Shown here in pieces: positions 8,638 through 17,907 of a DNA stretch of 64,000 nt. The position numbers and the translations under genes were made by a program. Every line of letters starts with the position of its first letter. The stretch's first letter is position 1. The notes under the pieces were generated by a model, which worked only from the letters and a program-made list of their open reading frames with translations, was not told where the DNA came from and searched no databases. The DNA is from an uncultured Eubacteriales bacterium (GTDB lineage: Bacteria; Bacillota; Clostridia; TANB77; UBA1234): the NCBI GenBank assembly GCA_949283575.1, contig CASDSU010000013.1, forward strand, positions 62,001-126,000. Reading direction: 5' to 3'.

Positions 8638-9891
8638 ATGAGTACTTTATTATCAGGAATAGTAGGTTTTTTGAAAATTGTAATTATATTAGGAACGTTA
8701 ATTACGATTCATGAATTAGGACATTTTGTGGTTGCAAAATTATGTAAGGTTAAAGTTAATGCCTTTTCAATAGGTTTTGGACCAAAACTATTAAAAACGA
8801 AAAAAGGGGAAACAGAGTATACTATTAGATTATTTCCATTTGGAGGTTTTGTTCAAATGGAAGGAGAAGAGGAACGATCAGAGGAAGAAAGAGCTTTTAA
8901 TAAAAAGCCTGTATGGCAACGCATTGCAATTGTAGCAGCAGGTGCAACAGTAAACATAGTGTTTGCGCTTATTGTATATTTTTGTATAGCTTCTGCAAGT
9001 AATGTATATGTAACGAATGAAGTAGCTGCATTAGATGAAGGACCGCTATATGAAGCAGGAATTCGTGCAGGAGACAAGATTGTAAGTATTAATAATGATA
9101 AGATGCTTACTCTTAGAGAAATTGAAGAAAAGATAAAAGATGCTAAGAGTAATAGCATGATTTTTGAAGTTGAACGTAATGGCTCTATACAAGAAATTAC
9201 TGTAGAGATTCCATATACTGAACGTGGAAATTTAGGAGTTGCATTTGGTAATTCAGGAGAAATTATTTATGTGCTTCCAAATTCTCCAGCGGAAAATATG
9301 AAACTTGCCGTAGGTGATGTACTTCAAACGGTAAATGGAGTAAAATGTGAATCTTCGGAAGAATTTATTGATTTAATACGTTCAATTAAGAATGATTATA
9401 TTGAATTAAATGTATTAAGAAATGACGAAAATCTTACTTTTTCAGGAGAAACGAATACAAAAACAGAGAGAATATATTCTCTTTCTTGTAAAGTGATACA
9501 GCCTGGATTTTTTAAAGGATTTAAATATGCTATAGATGAAACTTGGTATTTTTTGACGGCAACAATTGTTGGAACAGCTGAAGTATTTGTTGGTAAAGCA
9601 AAAGATGTTGAAGTTATGGGACCTGTCGGAATTGCGGATGAAATAACATCAACTAGTACAGCAATAGATTTCTTTTATTTAATGGCTGCAATAAGCTTAA
9701 GCTTGGGTATTTTTAATTTATTACCAATTCCAGCACTTGATGGTGGAAGAATAGCAATACTTTTAGTAGAGGGTATAAGAAGAAAACCATTAAAAGAAAA
9801 AGTAGAACAAGGTTTAATATTGGCAGGTTTTGCTGCAATATTATTACTCGCAATAGTTGTAACAATATCAGATGTAATTAAGATATTTTAA
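8638..9891 (+). CDS. rseP: RIP metalloprotease RseP (site-2 protease)
   Basis: This 417-residue intramembrane zinc metalloprotease has the HExxH active site in TIHELGHFVVAKL (residues about 21-33), a PDZ domain in the middle (GDKIVSINNDKM; SPAENMKLAVGDVLQTVNG, perhaps two PDZ repeats) and the C-terminal LLPIPALDGGRIA motif that supplies the third zinc ligand. In Firmicutes the family cleaves membrane-anchored anti-sigma factors and signal-peptide remnants. It starts nine bases after cdsA with an AAGGAGA site. Confidence 0.95.
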   Translation: MSTLLSGIVGFLKIVIILGTLITIHELGHFVVAKLCKVKVNAFSIGFGPKLLKTKKGETEYTIRLFPFGGFVQMEGEEERSEEERAFNKKPVWQRIAIVAAGATVNIVFALIVYFCIASASNVYVTNEVAALDEGPLYEAGIRAGDKIVSINNDKMLTLREIEEKIKDAKSNSMIFEVERNGSIQEITVEIPYTERGNLGVAFGNSGEIIYVLPNSPAENMKLAVGDVLQTVNGVKCESSEEFIDLIRSIKNDYIELNVLRNDENLTFSGETNTKTERIYSLSCKVIQPGFFKGFKYAIDETWYFLTATIVGTAEVFVGKAKDVEVMGPVGIADEITSTSTAIDFFYLMAAISLSLGIFNLLPIPALDGGRIAILLVEGIRRKPLKEKVEQGLILAGFAAILLLAIVVTISDVIKIF

Positions 9892-9914
9892 ATGCAAAAG
9901 AGAAAGGAAATTAG

Positions 9915-12096
9915 ATGATAGCAGAAGTTATAGTAAATTCTAGAGCAAATGAATTAAATAGAACTTTCGATTACGGCGTACCGGAGAATCTGGACGTCGT
10001 TTTGCGGTATGAGGGTACTTGTTCCTTTTGGGGCACGTAAAATATATGAAGTTGGTTATGTTGTTGGACTAAAAGAAAGCTCAGAATATAAGTGTAAAAA
10101 TATAGTGAAAGTCATAGATCGAGTTTTTGATGAAGAAAAATTAGAAATTGCTAAGTGGATAAGTTTGAAGTATTTTTGTAATTTGTCGGAAGCAATTAGG
10201 CTTTTGGTTCCACCTGGAACTTCAACAACTTTCGATAAAATAAAAGAAAAAACAGAAAAATATGTGTATTTAAATGAATCATTTGAGATAGATATTGAAA
10301 AAATAAAATCAGAAAAACATAAAAAAGTTATTAATTTTTTACAAGATAATAATAATGCACCAAAATCTGTTTTAAAAGAAATTCTTGATGTTTCAGATGC
10401 TATACTTAAGACTCTTGAAAAAAATGGTTATATATTTTTAAAGGACATTCATGTGGCTAGAAATCCTTTTGTGAACAAAAAAATAAAGAAAACAAGTCCA
10501 TTAGAATTAACCGAAGAACAAAAGAATGTTTTTGAGAGTATAGACATTTCAGGATATGATAAATATCTTATTCATGGTGTAACAGGTAGTGGAAAGACTG
10601 AAATATATTTGCAATTAATAAGCAAAGTTTTAGAGAGTGGGAAAAATGCAATTATGTTAGTTCCTGAAATCTCACTTACTCCACAAATTACAGATAGATT
10701 TTTATCGAGATTTGGTGATGTTGTAGCTATTTTGCATAGTAGATTGTCTCTTGGTGAAAGATATGATGAATGGCAAAGGATAAAGAATGGAGATGCTAAA
10801 ATAGTAATTGGGGCAAGGTCTGCAATATTTGCACCTTTAGAAAATTTAGGAATAATAATAGTAGATGAGGAGCATGATCACTCATATAAATCAGAAAATA
10901 CACCTAAATATGATGCAAAGGAAGTGGCTAATCAATTTGCACTTATGTATGATGTTCCACTAATTTTAGGAAGTGCGACTCCAGATGTGAAAACATATTA
11001 TGAAGCTTTGAATGGAGATATTAATTTGTTGAAGTTAGAAAAAAGAGTTTCAAAATCAGGACTTCCGAATATAGAAATCGTGGATATGAGGGATGAGCTT
11101 GCATCAGGTAACAAAACTGTATTTAGCAGAAAGTTATATTACGCGATGAAAGATGCAATAAAAAATAAAGAGCAAATAATGTTATTTTTAAATAGGAGAG
11201 GATATTCTACATTTATAATGTGTAGAGATTGCGGATATGTTATGAAATGTGAAGATTGTGATGTTTCAATGACATATCATTTAGATGAAAATAGACTTAT
11301 TTGCCATTATTGTGGCAAAACAAGGCAAGTTGCGACAATTTGCCCAGAATGTGGAAAACAAAACATTAGATATTTTGGTAGTGGAACTCAAAAAATAGAA
11401 GCGGAAATAAAAAAATATTTTCCAGAAGCTAGTGTAATTAGAATGGATGTTGATACAACAAGAGTAAAAAATGGTCATGAGAATATATTGACTAAGTTTA
11501 GAGATGAAAAGATAGATATATTGCTTGGAACACAAATGATTGCAAAAGGTCATGATTTTAGTAATGTTACTTTAGTTGGGGTTTTAGCTGCTGATAGTTC
11601 AATAAATATTGGTGACTATAAAGCTAATGAAAAAACATACCAATTATTAACGCAAATGGCTGGTAGAGCTGGAAGAGGAGATAAAAAAGGGACAGCTATA
11701 ATTCAAACATATATGCCCGATGAATTTAGCATTGAAGCTGCTAAAGAACAAAATTATACAAAATTTTACAATACAGAAATAAATATTAGAGAAAAGTTGA
11801 ATTATCCACCTTTTTACGATATAATTATTACGGTTGTATCTGGATTGGATGAAGAGGTTGTAAAGACTGAGGCGAGTAAGTTATACAAGTTATTTAAAGA
11901 ATCTTTTAGTCCATATGCTCCAGTTCCTGCGCCTATTATGAAAATTAATAGTGAATATAGGTGGAGGATTTTAATAAAGGATAATATTGATGATTTTAAG
12001 ATACAAATATTGGATGAAATTATGTCGAAATATCGTAAAAATCAAGATGATTCAGTAAAGGTAAGTATTGATATTAATCCTAATAATATGTTGTAA
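9915..12096 (+). CDS. priA: Primosomal helicase PriA, whose frame requires a +1 shift at CGG 10005-10007
   Basis: Translation starts at ATG 9915 (AGAAAGGAAA site) and gives the conserved PriA N-terminus MIAEVIVNSRANELNRTFDY. The frame then meets CGG at 10005-10007 and stops 11 codons later at 10038. If the C at 10005 is skipped, the codon becomes GGT and the protein continues VVLGMRVLVPFGARK, which is the conserved PriA sequence with its invariant glycine. The joined product is 726 residues, normal for PriA. It has Walker A in GVTGSGKTEIYLQL, DEEHD, and two Cys pairs of the zinc-binding region (CRDCGYVMKCEDC; CHYCGK; CPECGK). The role is replication restart. The gene is either programmed for frameshifting or disrupted. 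The CGG pattern elsewhere favours the former. Confidence 0.9.
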
Positions 12097-12116
12097 TATT
12101 GAAAGGAATGAAAAAA

Positions 12117-12602
12117 ATGGCACAAAGACAAATAAGAGAAGTTGGCGATGATTTATTAAGAAAAAAATCTAGAGAAGTTGAAGTTGTTGATGACAAAATA
12201 AGACAATTACTAGATGATATGTATGATACATTAAAGGTATCTGATGACGGAATAGGTCTTGCGGCACCTCAAGTTGGAGTGCTAAAAAGAGTTATTGTAA
12301 TAGATATGGGAGAAGAAGGTGACGGTAAGGTATATAAGCTTGTTAATCCGGTGATTACTAAAGCTAAAGGGGAACAAGTTTGTAGAGAAGGTTGCTTAAG
12401 TGTTCCAGGTGTGCTTGGAGATGTTGTTCGTCCTAAAGAAGTTACAGTGGAAGCATTAGATGAAAATGGAAAGGAAGTAGTTATAAAAGCAAAAGATTTG
12501 TTCGCAATTGTGCTTTCTCATGAAATAGACCATTTAGATGGTATTTTATTTGTTGATAAGGCTACAGAATTGTTTGATATAGATGCGGAGGATGAAGAAT
12601 AA
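12117..12602 (+). CDS. def: Peptide deformylase
   Basis: This 161-residue type 1 deformylase has all three motifs: GIGLAAPQVGV, REGCLSVPG (Cys zinc ligand) and LSHEIDHLDG (two His ligands and the catalytic Glu). It removes the formyl group from nascent N-termini. ATG 12117 is preferred, with GAAAGGA ten bases upstream; earlier in-frame starts overlap that site. It forms a pair with fmt downstream, which adds the formyl group. Confidence 0.96.
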   Translation: MAQRQIREVGDDLLRKKSREVEVVDDKIRQLLDDMYDTLKVSDDGIGLAAPQVGVLKRVIVIDMGEEGDGKVYKLVNPVITKAKGEQVCREGCLSVPGVLGDVVRPKEVTVEALDENGKEVVIKAKDLFAIVLSHEIDHLDGILFVDKATELFDIDAEDEE

Positions 12603-12604
12603 GA

Positions 12605-13528
12605 ATGAATATAGTATTTATGGGTACTCCAGATTTTGCTGTTGAGTCTTTGAGAAAGTTATACGAAAATGGGCATAATATTAAAGCTGTTATTTCTCAA
12701 CCTGATAGAAAAGCTGGAAGAGGAATGAATGTAACTCCTACACCGGTAAAGGAATATGCTATGAGTAAGAACTTACCAGTGTATCAACCAGAAAGAATTA
12801 GAAAAGACACAGAACTTATTGAAAAAATAAAAGCTATGAAGCCTGATGTTATTGTAGTTGTAGCTTTTGGCCAAATTTTACCACAAAGTATTTTGGATAT
12901 TCCAAAGTATGGATGCGTAAATGTACATGGTTCGCTATTACCAAAGTATAGAGGTGCAGCACCAATACAATGGGCAATAATAAATGGAGAAGAAGTTACT
13001 GGTGTTACCACTATGTATATGGATGCTGGTATGGATACTGGCGATATGATTGAAAAATATGAAATTCCAATAGATTATAATGACACTTATGGAACTTTAT
13101 ATGAAAAACTTAAGGTCCTTGGGGGAAAAGCAATTATTAATACATTGGAGAAAATTGCTGATGCTGGAATTGGCGGAAGAAAAAAACAACCAGAAGAATT
13201 TACAATGGCGCCTATGATTGAAAAAGAGATGGGTGAAATTGATTGGAATAAAACTTCGAAAGAAATTAGAAATTTAGTGCGAGGATTTAACCCAATGCCA
13301 GGGGCGTACACAATTATAGATGGTGAAAAAATGAAAGTTTGGCAAGCTGAACTTACAGACATTGATAATGACAGTTATAAACCGGGAGAAATTGTGAAAG
13401 CTAATTCTAAGGATGGGTTATTGATAAAAACTGGTGACGGAATAATAGAGCTTACAGAAATTCAAATGCCTAATTTAAAGAGAATGACAGCGAAAGAATA
13501 TTTAAGAGGGCACAAAATTAATTTTTAA
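12605..13528 (+). CDS. fmt: Methionyl-tRNA formyltransferase
   Basis: This 307-residue protein has the formyltransferase domain (IVFMGTPDFAVESL; VNVHGSLLPKYRGAAPIQWAIINGE with the catalytic Asn/His; TGVTTMYMDAGMDTGDM) and the C-terminal tRNA-binding domain (VRGFNPMPGAY). It formylates initiator Met-tRNA using 10-formyl-tetrahydrofolate. It starts two bases after def, so the two genes are translationally coupled. Confidence 0.96.
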   Translation: MNIVFMGTPDFAVESLRKLYENGHNIKAVISQPDRKAGRGMNVTPTPVKEYAMSKNLPVYQPERIRKDTELIEKIKAMKPDVIVVVAFGQILPQSILDIPKYGCVNVHGSLLPKYRGAAPIQWAIINGEEVTGVTTMYMDAGMDTGDMIEKYEIPIDYNDTYGTLYEKLKVLGGKAIINTLEKIADAGIGGRKKQPEEFTMAPMIEKEMGEIDWNKTSKEIRNLVRGFNPMPGAYTIIDGEKMKVWQAELTDIDNDSYKPGEIVKANSKDGLLIKTGDGIIELTEIQMPNLKRMTAKEYLRGHKINF

Positions 13529-13550
13529 AAATTTTTAGGAGGGGTTAGTT

Positions 13551-14024
13551 ATGAGTGAAAACGAAACAAAGAAAGTAGAAAATGTAGAGGTAAAAGAGAC
13601 AGAAGTTAATGGGATTAAAATAGCGGAAGAGGTTGTTGCTAAAATTGCTGGAATAGCAGCGTCAGAGGTCAAAGGCGTTTTTGGAATGAACGGTGGACTT
13701 GTAGAAGGTTTTTCAGAAATTTTTGGTAAGAAAAGTTTTTCAAAAGGAGTAAAGGTTCAGGTTACAGAAAAAGATGCAACAATTGACTTATATATCATAG
13801 TTGAATATGGTTGTAGAATTCCAGATATAGCGTGGGAAATTCAAAATAGAGTAAAAACATCTGTTGAAAACATGACAGGTCTAAAAGTACTAGAAGTTAA
13901 TATTCATGTTCAAGGTGTTAACCTACCAAAAGATGTTAAAGATGGAAAGGACATGAATACAGAGACAATGAGTCCTGTAGAGGAAGATGTTAAAGTTGGT
14001 ACAGTTATTGAAGAAAATAAATAA
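13551..14024 (+). CDS. Asp23/Gls24 family envelope stress protein
   Basis: This 157-residue protein has the Asp23/Gls24 (DUF322) domain at residues about 20-130: IAEEVVAKIAGIAASEVKGVFGM, then a beta-rich segment ending in VNIHVQGV. Charged, low-complexity ends flank the domain. In staphylococci Asp23 coats the inner membrane through the anchor AmaP. Here an AmaP-like gene follows 61 bases downstream, then a DUF2273 gene, the usual three-part module. It is probably part of the cell-envelope homeostasis system. Confidence 0.92.
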   Translation: MSENETKKVENVEVKETEVNGIKIAEEVVAKIAGIAASEVKGVFGMNGGLVEGFSEIFGKKSFSKGVKVQVTEKDATIDLYIIVEYGCRIPDIAWEIQNRVKTSVENMTGLKVLEVNIHVQGVNLPKDVKDGKDMNTETMSPVEEDVKVGTVIEENK

Positions 14025-14085
14025 TAGCTTAAGGTAATAAATGCAATTGTAAGAATGATCACGAAATGGAAAGGATTTGATATAT

Positions 14086-14886
14086 ATGAGATTTTTAGAT
14101 AAACTTATTTCTTTTATATTTAATTTATTTGTAATAGTATTAGCTGTTGCGGTATTACTTGTAGTAATTAATGTTGTTAATTATCCTGTAATTGATGGAT
14201 TATTAAGAGATTATGTATTCAACATTGACTATAGAGCGATTGTTCTTTCAACTGCAATACTTGTTACTCTTGCTGGATTGAAGATAACAATATTTTCATC
14301 AGCATTATCAAATACATCTCAAAAGAGTATAATGGTAGACACAGCACATGGTAAAATTCAAATAAACCAAGATACAATTGAAAATGTTGCAAAGAGTGTT
14401 ATAAAAGATTATGACTCAATTAGAGATGTTCATACAAGAATGACAAAAGCAAAAAATGGAATTAATATGTATATGATGTTATCTGTATATCAAAATACTA
14501 ATATAAAAGAAGTTGTTACTAAAGTTCAAGACGATGTAAAAAAACAAATTGAAGCAACAACAAGTGTTATTGTTAGAAATGTTGATGTTAAAATAAAAAA
14601 TGTTGCAGGTAATCCTGGTGATAAAAAAGCAAAAGCTTCTAAAAATTCAAAAGTTGAAGTAAATAACAACATTTCAGAAGTTAATTCAGGTTTGGGTGAA
14701 ATAGAACAAGTGCCATATATTCCTACTTTGGAAATAGAAGAACAGAATTCAGATTCTGTAGAAGTAAATTCAAACAATTATGTTGCTGTACAACCAACTG
14801 ACGAATATAAGAAAGATGAAAACGATGTGTTATATAAAGTTGAGCCAAATCCAAATTCAAATTCAACATATAACACTCAAAACTAA
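14086..14886 (+). CDS. AmaP-like alkaline-shock membrane anchor protein
   Basis: This 266-residue protein has two N-terminal transmembrane helices (about residues 8-30 and 50-72) followed by a cytoplasmic Asp23-like domain (residues about 85-165, KIQINQDTIENVAKSVI). A long polar Asn/Ser/Glu-rich tail is not conserved. This is the AmaP layout, a membrane anchor for Asp23. ATG 14086 follows GGAAAGGA; the earlier TTG 14077 adds only three residues. It lies between the Asp23 gene and a DUF2273 gene. The tail is unusually long for the family. Confidence 0.85.
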   Translation: MRFLDKLISFIFNLFVIVLAVAVLLVVINVVNYPVIDGLLRDYVFNIDYRAIVLSTAILVTLAGLKITIFSSALSNTSQKSIMVDTAHGKIQINQDTIENVAKSVIKDYDSIRDVHTRMTKAKNGINMYMMLSVYQNTNIKEVVTKVQDDVKKQIEATTSVIVRNVDVKIKNVAGNPGDKKAKASKNSKVEVNNNISEVNSGLGEIEQVPYIPTLEIEEQNSDSVEVNSNNYVAVQPTDEYKKDENDVLYKVEPNPNSNSTYNTQN

Positions 14887-14912
14887 TTAGATAAGGAAAG
14901 GAAGATTGCACT

Positions 14913-15119
14913 ATGGGAGGAAAAATTGAGAGTTTTTTCAAAGAATTCGGTGGCTTCATAGTTGGATCTGTATTTGGTATAATTTTAATTTTATTAAAAG
15001 TAATAGATTTTATAGTTGCTGTGCTTGTAGTTTTGATATTTGGTTTTCTGGGTGCATACATACAAAAAAATAAAGCAAAAGTAAAAGAAGTTTTAAAGAA
15101 TTTAATTGAAAAATGGTAG
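14913..15119 (+). CDS. DUF2273 small membrane protein
   Basis: This is a 68-residue protein with two closely spaced hydrophobic helices (residues about 11-28 and 31-49) and a basic C-terminal tail. Size, topology and position directly after asp23-amaP identify it as the DUF2273 member of the envelope-stress module. Its biochemical role is not known. Confidence 0.8.
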   Translation: MGGKIESFFKEFGGFIVGSVFGIILILLKVIDFIVAVLVVLIFGFLGAYIQKNKAKVKEVLKNLIEKW

Positions 15120-15131
15120 GAGAGTAAATTT

Positions 15132-15599
15132 ATGAGCAGAAAATTAGCAAGAGAAATAGCATTTAAGATTGTGTTCTCAAATAATTTTCAATTTGAAGAA
15201 ATTGAAGAAAATGAAAATAAAGGTCAATTATTAAATAATATAATTGAGGATGTAGAATTAACAGCTTCAGATGATTCAAAAAATAAGGGTGAAGAAATTT
15301 CTGCAGAGGATAGAAAATATATAGAACAAGTTACAAAAGGAATTGCAGAAAAACTTGAAGAATTAGATGAGAGAATAAAACCATATTTAAAAGGTTGGAC
15401 AATGGATCGTATTGGTAAGACAGATTTAGCAATATTAAGACTTGCTGTTTATGAAATTTTTTATCGTGATGATATTCCATATAAAGTTTCAATAAATGAG
15501 GCTGTTGAACTTGCAAAGGTTTTCTGCGATGAATCGTCTCCGGCTTTTATTAATGGTGTATTAGCAGGGGTTATAGGCTCATTATCAGAAGAAAAATAA
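15132..15599 (+). CDS. nusB: Transcription antitermination factor NusB
   Basis: This 155-residue all-helical protein starts MSRKLAREIAFKIVFSNNFQ and ends with LRLAVYEIFYRDDIPYKVSINEAVELAKVFCDESSPAFINGVL, the diagnostic NusB C-terminus. With NusE it binds boxA RNA for rRNA antitermination. An acidic insertion of about 30 residues (roughly 20-55) is longer than in many homologues. It follows the envelope module by 12 bases and precedes xseA, a standard Firmicutes order in which OLE RNA loci are often found. Confidence 0.95.
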   Translation: MSRKLAREIAFKIVFSNNFQFEEIEENENKGQLLNNIIEDVELTASDDSKNKGEEISAEDRKYIEQVTKGIAEKLEELDERIKPYLKGWTMDRIGKTDLAILRLAVYEIFYRDDIPYKVSINEAVELAKVFCDESSPAFINGVLAGVIGSLSEEK

Positions 15600-15611
15600 A
15601 TTGGAGGTACG

Positions 15612-16805
15612 ATGGAAAGACCAGAACCAATTACAGTCTCTGCTTTAAATAGATACATAAAGAATCTAATAGACAGAGATGAAATTTTAAATATGGTATA
15701 TATCAGAGGAGAAATCTCAAATTTTAAAAATCACTATACAGGTCATATGTATTTTACATTAAAAGATGATTCTTCACTTATAAAGTGCGTGATGTTTAAA
15801 ACATATACTTCTAATTTGAATTTTACTCCTAAAGATGGAATGAGTGTAGTAATTCTAGGTACAGTTTCAGCTTATGAAAGAGATGGTATATATCAAATAT
15901 ATGTTAAAGGTATGGAAATAGACGGAGTAGGCGCTTTATATGCAGAATATGAGAAACTAAAAGAAAAGTTAGCTGTTGAAGGTTTATTTGATGAAAAGAA
16001 TAAAAAGAAAATTCCTAAGTTACCACGTTCAATTGGCGTGGTAACTTCTAAAACTGGGGCAGTAATTAGAGATATAATAAATGTTACAACAAGACGTTAT
16101 CCAAATGTTAATATTAAATTGTATCCTGCTAGTGTTCAAGGAAAAGGTGCCGCTGAGACTATTGTTAAAGCAATAAAATATTTTAATGAAGTTAAGAATG
16201 TTGATGTGATTATTGTTGCTCGTGGTGGTGGTTCATTAGAAGACTTATGGCCATTTAATGAAGAAATAACTGCAAGGGCAATATTTGAATCTGAGATTCC
16301 AATAATATCAGCAGTTGGTCATGAAACAGATTTTACTATTGCTGATTTTGTTGCAGATTTGAGAGCGCCAACACCTTCTGCTGCTGGCGAACTTGTTGTT
16401 CCAGAACTTACAGAACTAAGGTGGAAGATTAAAAATAGTAGAAAACAATTATGCGTATTATTAAGCAAAAAAGTAGAGATAATGCGTAATAAATTTAATG
16501 GTCTGCAAAATTCTAGAGTATTAAAGAATCCATTAGATATAGTAAGGCAACGAACAATTGCAGTTCAAAATTTCGAAAGACAATTAATTGATAAAACAAA
16601 TTTAGAGCTAAAAGATAACAAAATAAAGTTAGTTCGTATCGTATCTAAACTTGATACATTAAGTCCTCTAAAAACACTTACTCGTGGTTATGCAATACTT
16701 GAGAACGAGAAAAGAAAAGTGATAACATCTATAAAAGATGTTAATTCGGGCGATATTGTCAAAGTTGTATTGCAAGACGGTGAGAAAAAAGCTACTATAA
16801 TTTAG
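15612..16805 (+). CDS. xseA: Exodeoxyribonuclease VII large subunit
   Basis: This 397-residue protein has an N-terminal OB-fold (ITVSALNRYIKNLIDRDEIL; IRGEISNFKNHYTGHMYFTLKD) and the XseA catalytic core (PRSIGVVTSKTGAVIRDI; DVIIVARGGGSLEDLWPFNEE; SAVGHETDFTIADFVADLRAPTPS is the hallmark stretch). A coiled-coil C-terminus follows. With XseB it degrades single-stranded DNA to oligonucleotides. The start is ATG 15612 with TTGGAGG upstream. Confidence 0.97.
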   Translation: MERPEPITVSALNRYIKNLIDRDEILNMVYIRGEISNFKNHYTGHMYFTLKDDSSLIKCVMFKTYTSNLNFTPKDGMSVVILGTVSAYERDGIYQIYVKGMEIDGVGALYAEYEKLKEKLAVEGLFDEKNKKKIPKLPRSIGVVTSKTGAVIRDIINVTTRRYPNVNIKLYPASVQGKGAAETIVKAIKYFNEVKNVDVIIVARGGGSLEDLWPFNEEITARAIFESEIPIISAVGHETDFTIADFVADLRAPTPSAAGELVVPELTELRWKIKNSRKQLCVLLSKKVEIMRNKFNGLQNSRVLKNPLDIVRQRTIAVQNFERQLIDKTNLELKDNKIKLVRIVSKLDTLSPLKTLTRGYAILENEKRKVITSIKDVNSGDIVKVVLQDGEKKATII

Positions 16806-16814
16806 GAGGTATAC

Positions 16815-17048
16815 ATGAAAGATTTAAGTTTTGAAGAAGCTATAAATGAACTTGAAAAAACAGTAAATGAATTGGAAGTTGAAAAATTAACTTTAGATGA
16901 GTCTGTTAAAAAATTTCAAAAAGGAATGGAGCTTTCAAAATATTGTAATGAGTTATTAGATAAGGCTGAAAAGGATATTTCTATTTTGATAGAGCAATCT
17001 AATGGAGAAATAAAATCTGAAAAGTTTGAATTAGAAAATAATGAATAA
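16815..17048 (+). CDS. xseB: Exodeoxyribonuclease VII small subunit
   Basis: This 77-residue helical protein with LSFEEAINELEKTVNELE and LDESVKKFQKGMEL is the standard XseB sequence. Several XseB copies bind the XseA coiled coil. It starts nine bases after xseA behind AGGAGGT, so the two are co-translated. Confidence 0.96.
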   Translation: MKDLSFEEAINELEKTVNELEVEKLTLDESVKKFQKGMELSKYCNELLDKAEKDISILIEQSNGEIKSEKFELENNE

Positions 17049-17081
17049 AACTGTGATATTACAAGGAGGATAGATACAATA

Positions 17082-17525
17082 ATGAGTGCAATTCTAAATA
17101 ATGTAGCAATTTGGGTCCCTTTTTTTACATGGTTTACGGTACAGATATTAAAATTTATATTTGATTTAATATCTCATAAAAAAGTAAATTTTAAGAGACT
17201 TTATGGCAGTGGTGGTATGCCAAGTTCTCATTCTGCTACAGTTATGTCCTTGACAACGGTGGCCGGAATTTTAGAAGGGTTTGATTCTACAGCATTTGCA
17301 GCATGTTTTGTATTTTCATTAATAGTTATGTATGATGCTGCAGGAGTAAGAAGAGCTGCTGGGAAACAGGCTAGAGTTTTAAATCAAATAATAGCTAATA
17401 GAAAAGATATAAATATACAAGAAAAGTTAGTAGAACTATTGGGACATACACCGATTGAGGTATTTGTGGGGGCAATATTTGGAGTAGTCGAAGCAGTTGC
17501 ACTTTATAATGTGTTTTGGGCGTAA
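17082..17525 (+). CDS. Divergent PAP2 family membrane protein (DUF212/YuiD)
   Basis: This 147-residue membrane protein has several hydrophobic segments and the divergent PAP2 motifs GSGGMPSSHSATVMSL (residues about 43-58) and YDAAGVRRAAGKQARVLNQI. The family is related to lipid phosphatases, and some members may act on polyprenyl or phosphatidyl phosphates. The catalytic activity is unproven. It ends the nusB-xseA-xseB cluster and is followed at once by a strong terminator. Confidence 0.9.
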   Translation: MSAILNNVAIWVPFFTWFTVQILKFIFDLISHKKVNFKRLYGSGGMPSSHSATVMSLTTVAGILEGFDSTAFAACFVFSLIVMYDAAGVRRAAGKQARVLNQIIANRKDINIQEKLVELLGHTPIEVFVGAIFGVVEAVALYNVFWA

Positions 17526-17529
17526 TAAA

Positions 17530-17560
17530 AAGAAGGTATTAACTAAATACCTTCTTTTTT
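17530..17560 (+). terminator. Intrinsic terminator (bidirectional)
   Basis: AAGAAGGTATT (17530-17540) pairs with AATACCTTCTT (17546-17556) over a five-base loop, followed by Ts. It ends the nusB-to-PAP2 operon and, with A residues on the left arm, can also serve the convergent minus-strand gene. Confidence 0.9.
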
Positions 17561-17575
17561 ATGCATGTATGTAGA

Positions 17576-17725
17576 TTATTCGCCTTCGTAATAGTAGCAA
17601 CTTTCATCATCTTCTGGAACAAAATCGCTGTCCCAAACAACACTTCTAGTCTTTGAACACCAACCTTTTGTATTTTCTTCGTCGCGTTCAAAATAATCAC
17701 ATTCTCCACAATATTTAATAGCCAT
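17576..17725 (-). CDS. Small Cys-rich protein (49 residues)
   Basis: This minus-strand ORF starts at the ATG complementary to 17723-17725, with AAAGGAGG eight bases upstream. The longer in-frame extension upstream has no binding site. The 49 residues begin MAIKYCGECDYFERDEEN and contain four cysteines in the pattern CxxC, GWCSK and ESCYYYE. This is a short metal-binding knuckle of a type seen in many small clostridial proteins. It may bind zinc or an iron-sulfur cluster. It is divergent from the OLE RNA promoter and convergent with the exonuclease operon. Function is unknown. Confidence 0.75.
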   Translation of the reverse strand: MAIKYCGECDYFERDEENTKGWCSKTRSVVWDSDFVPEDDESCYYYEGE

Positions 17726-17810
17726 TTTTAACAGCCTCCTTTTATTTTTGTGTTTGTTTGAATAAATGAGCAATTTGAAGAAAAAACTCAATAATTCAAT
17801 AAACACTTAT

Positions 17811-17839
17811 GTTTTACCATAAAATCTACATAATTTCAA
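17811..17839 (-). promoter_or_regulatory. Candidate sigma-A promoter for the small Cys-rich gene
   Basis: On the minus strand TTGAAA (complement of 17834-17839) is followed after 17 bases by TAAAAC (complement of 17811-17816), about 80 bases before the gene start. It is back-to-back with the OLE promoter. Confidence 0.45.
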
Positions 17840-17871
17840 CGACTTGGATAAATATTCTTGTGTTTTTGAAC

Positions 17872-17900
17872 TTGAAAATGGAAAAAAAGTTTGCTAATAT
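17872..17900 (+). promoter_or_regulatory. Sigma-A-type promoter of the OLE RNA
   Basis: TTGAAA (17872-17877), a 17-base spacer and TAATAT (17895-17900). The expected start point, near 17907, falls exactly at the foot of the terminal stem of the structured RNA, which supports both calls. Confidence 0.8.
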
Positions 17901-17907
17901 TAATATA

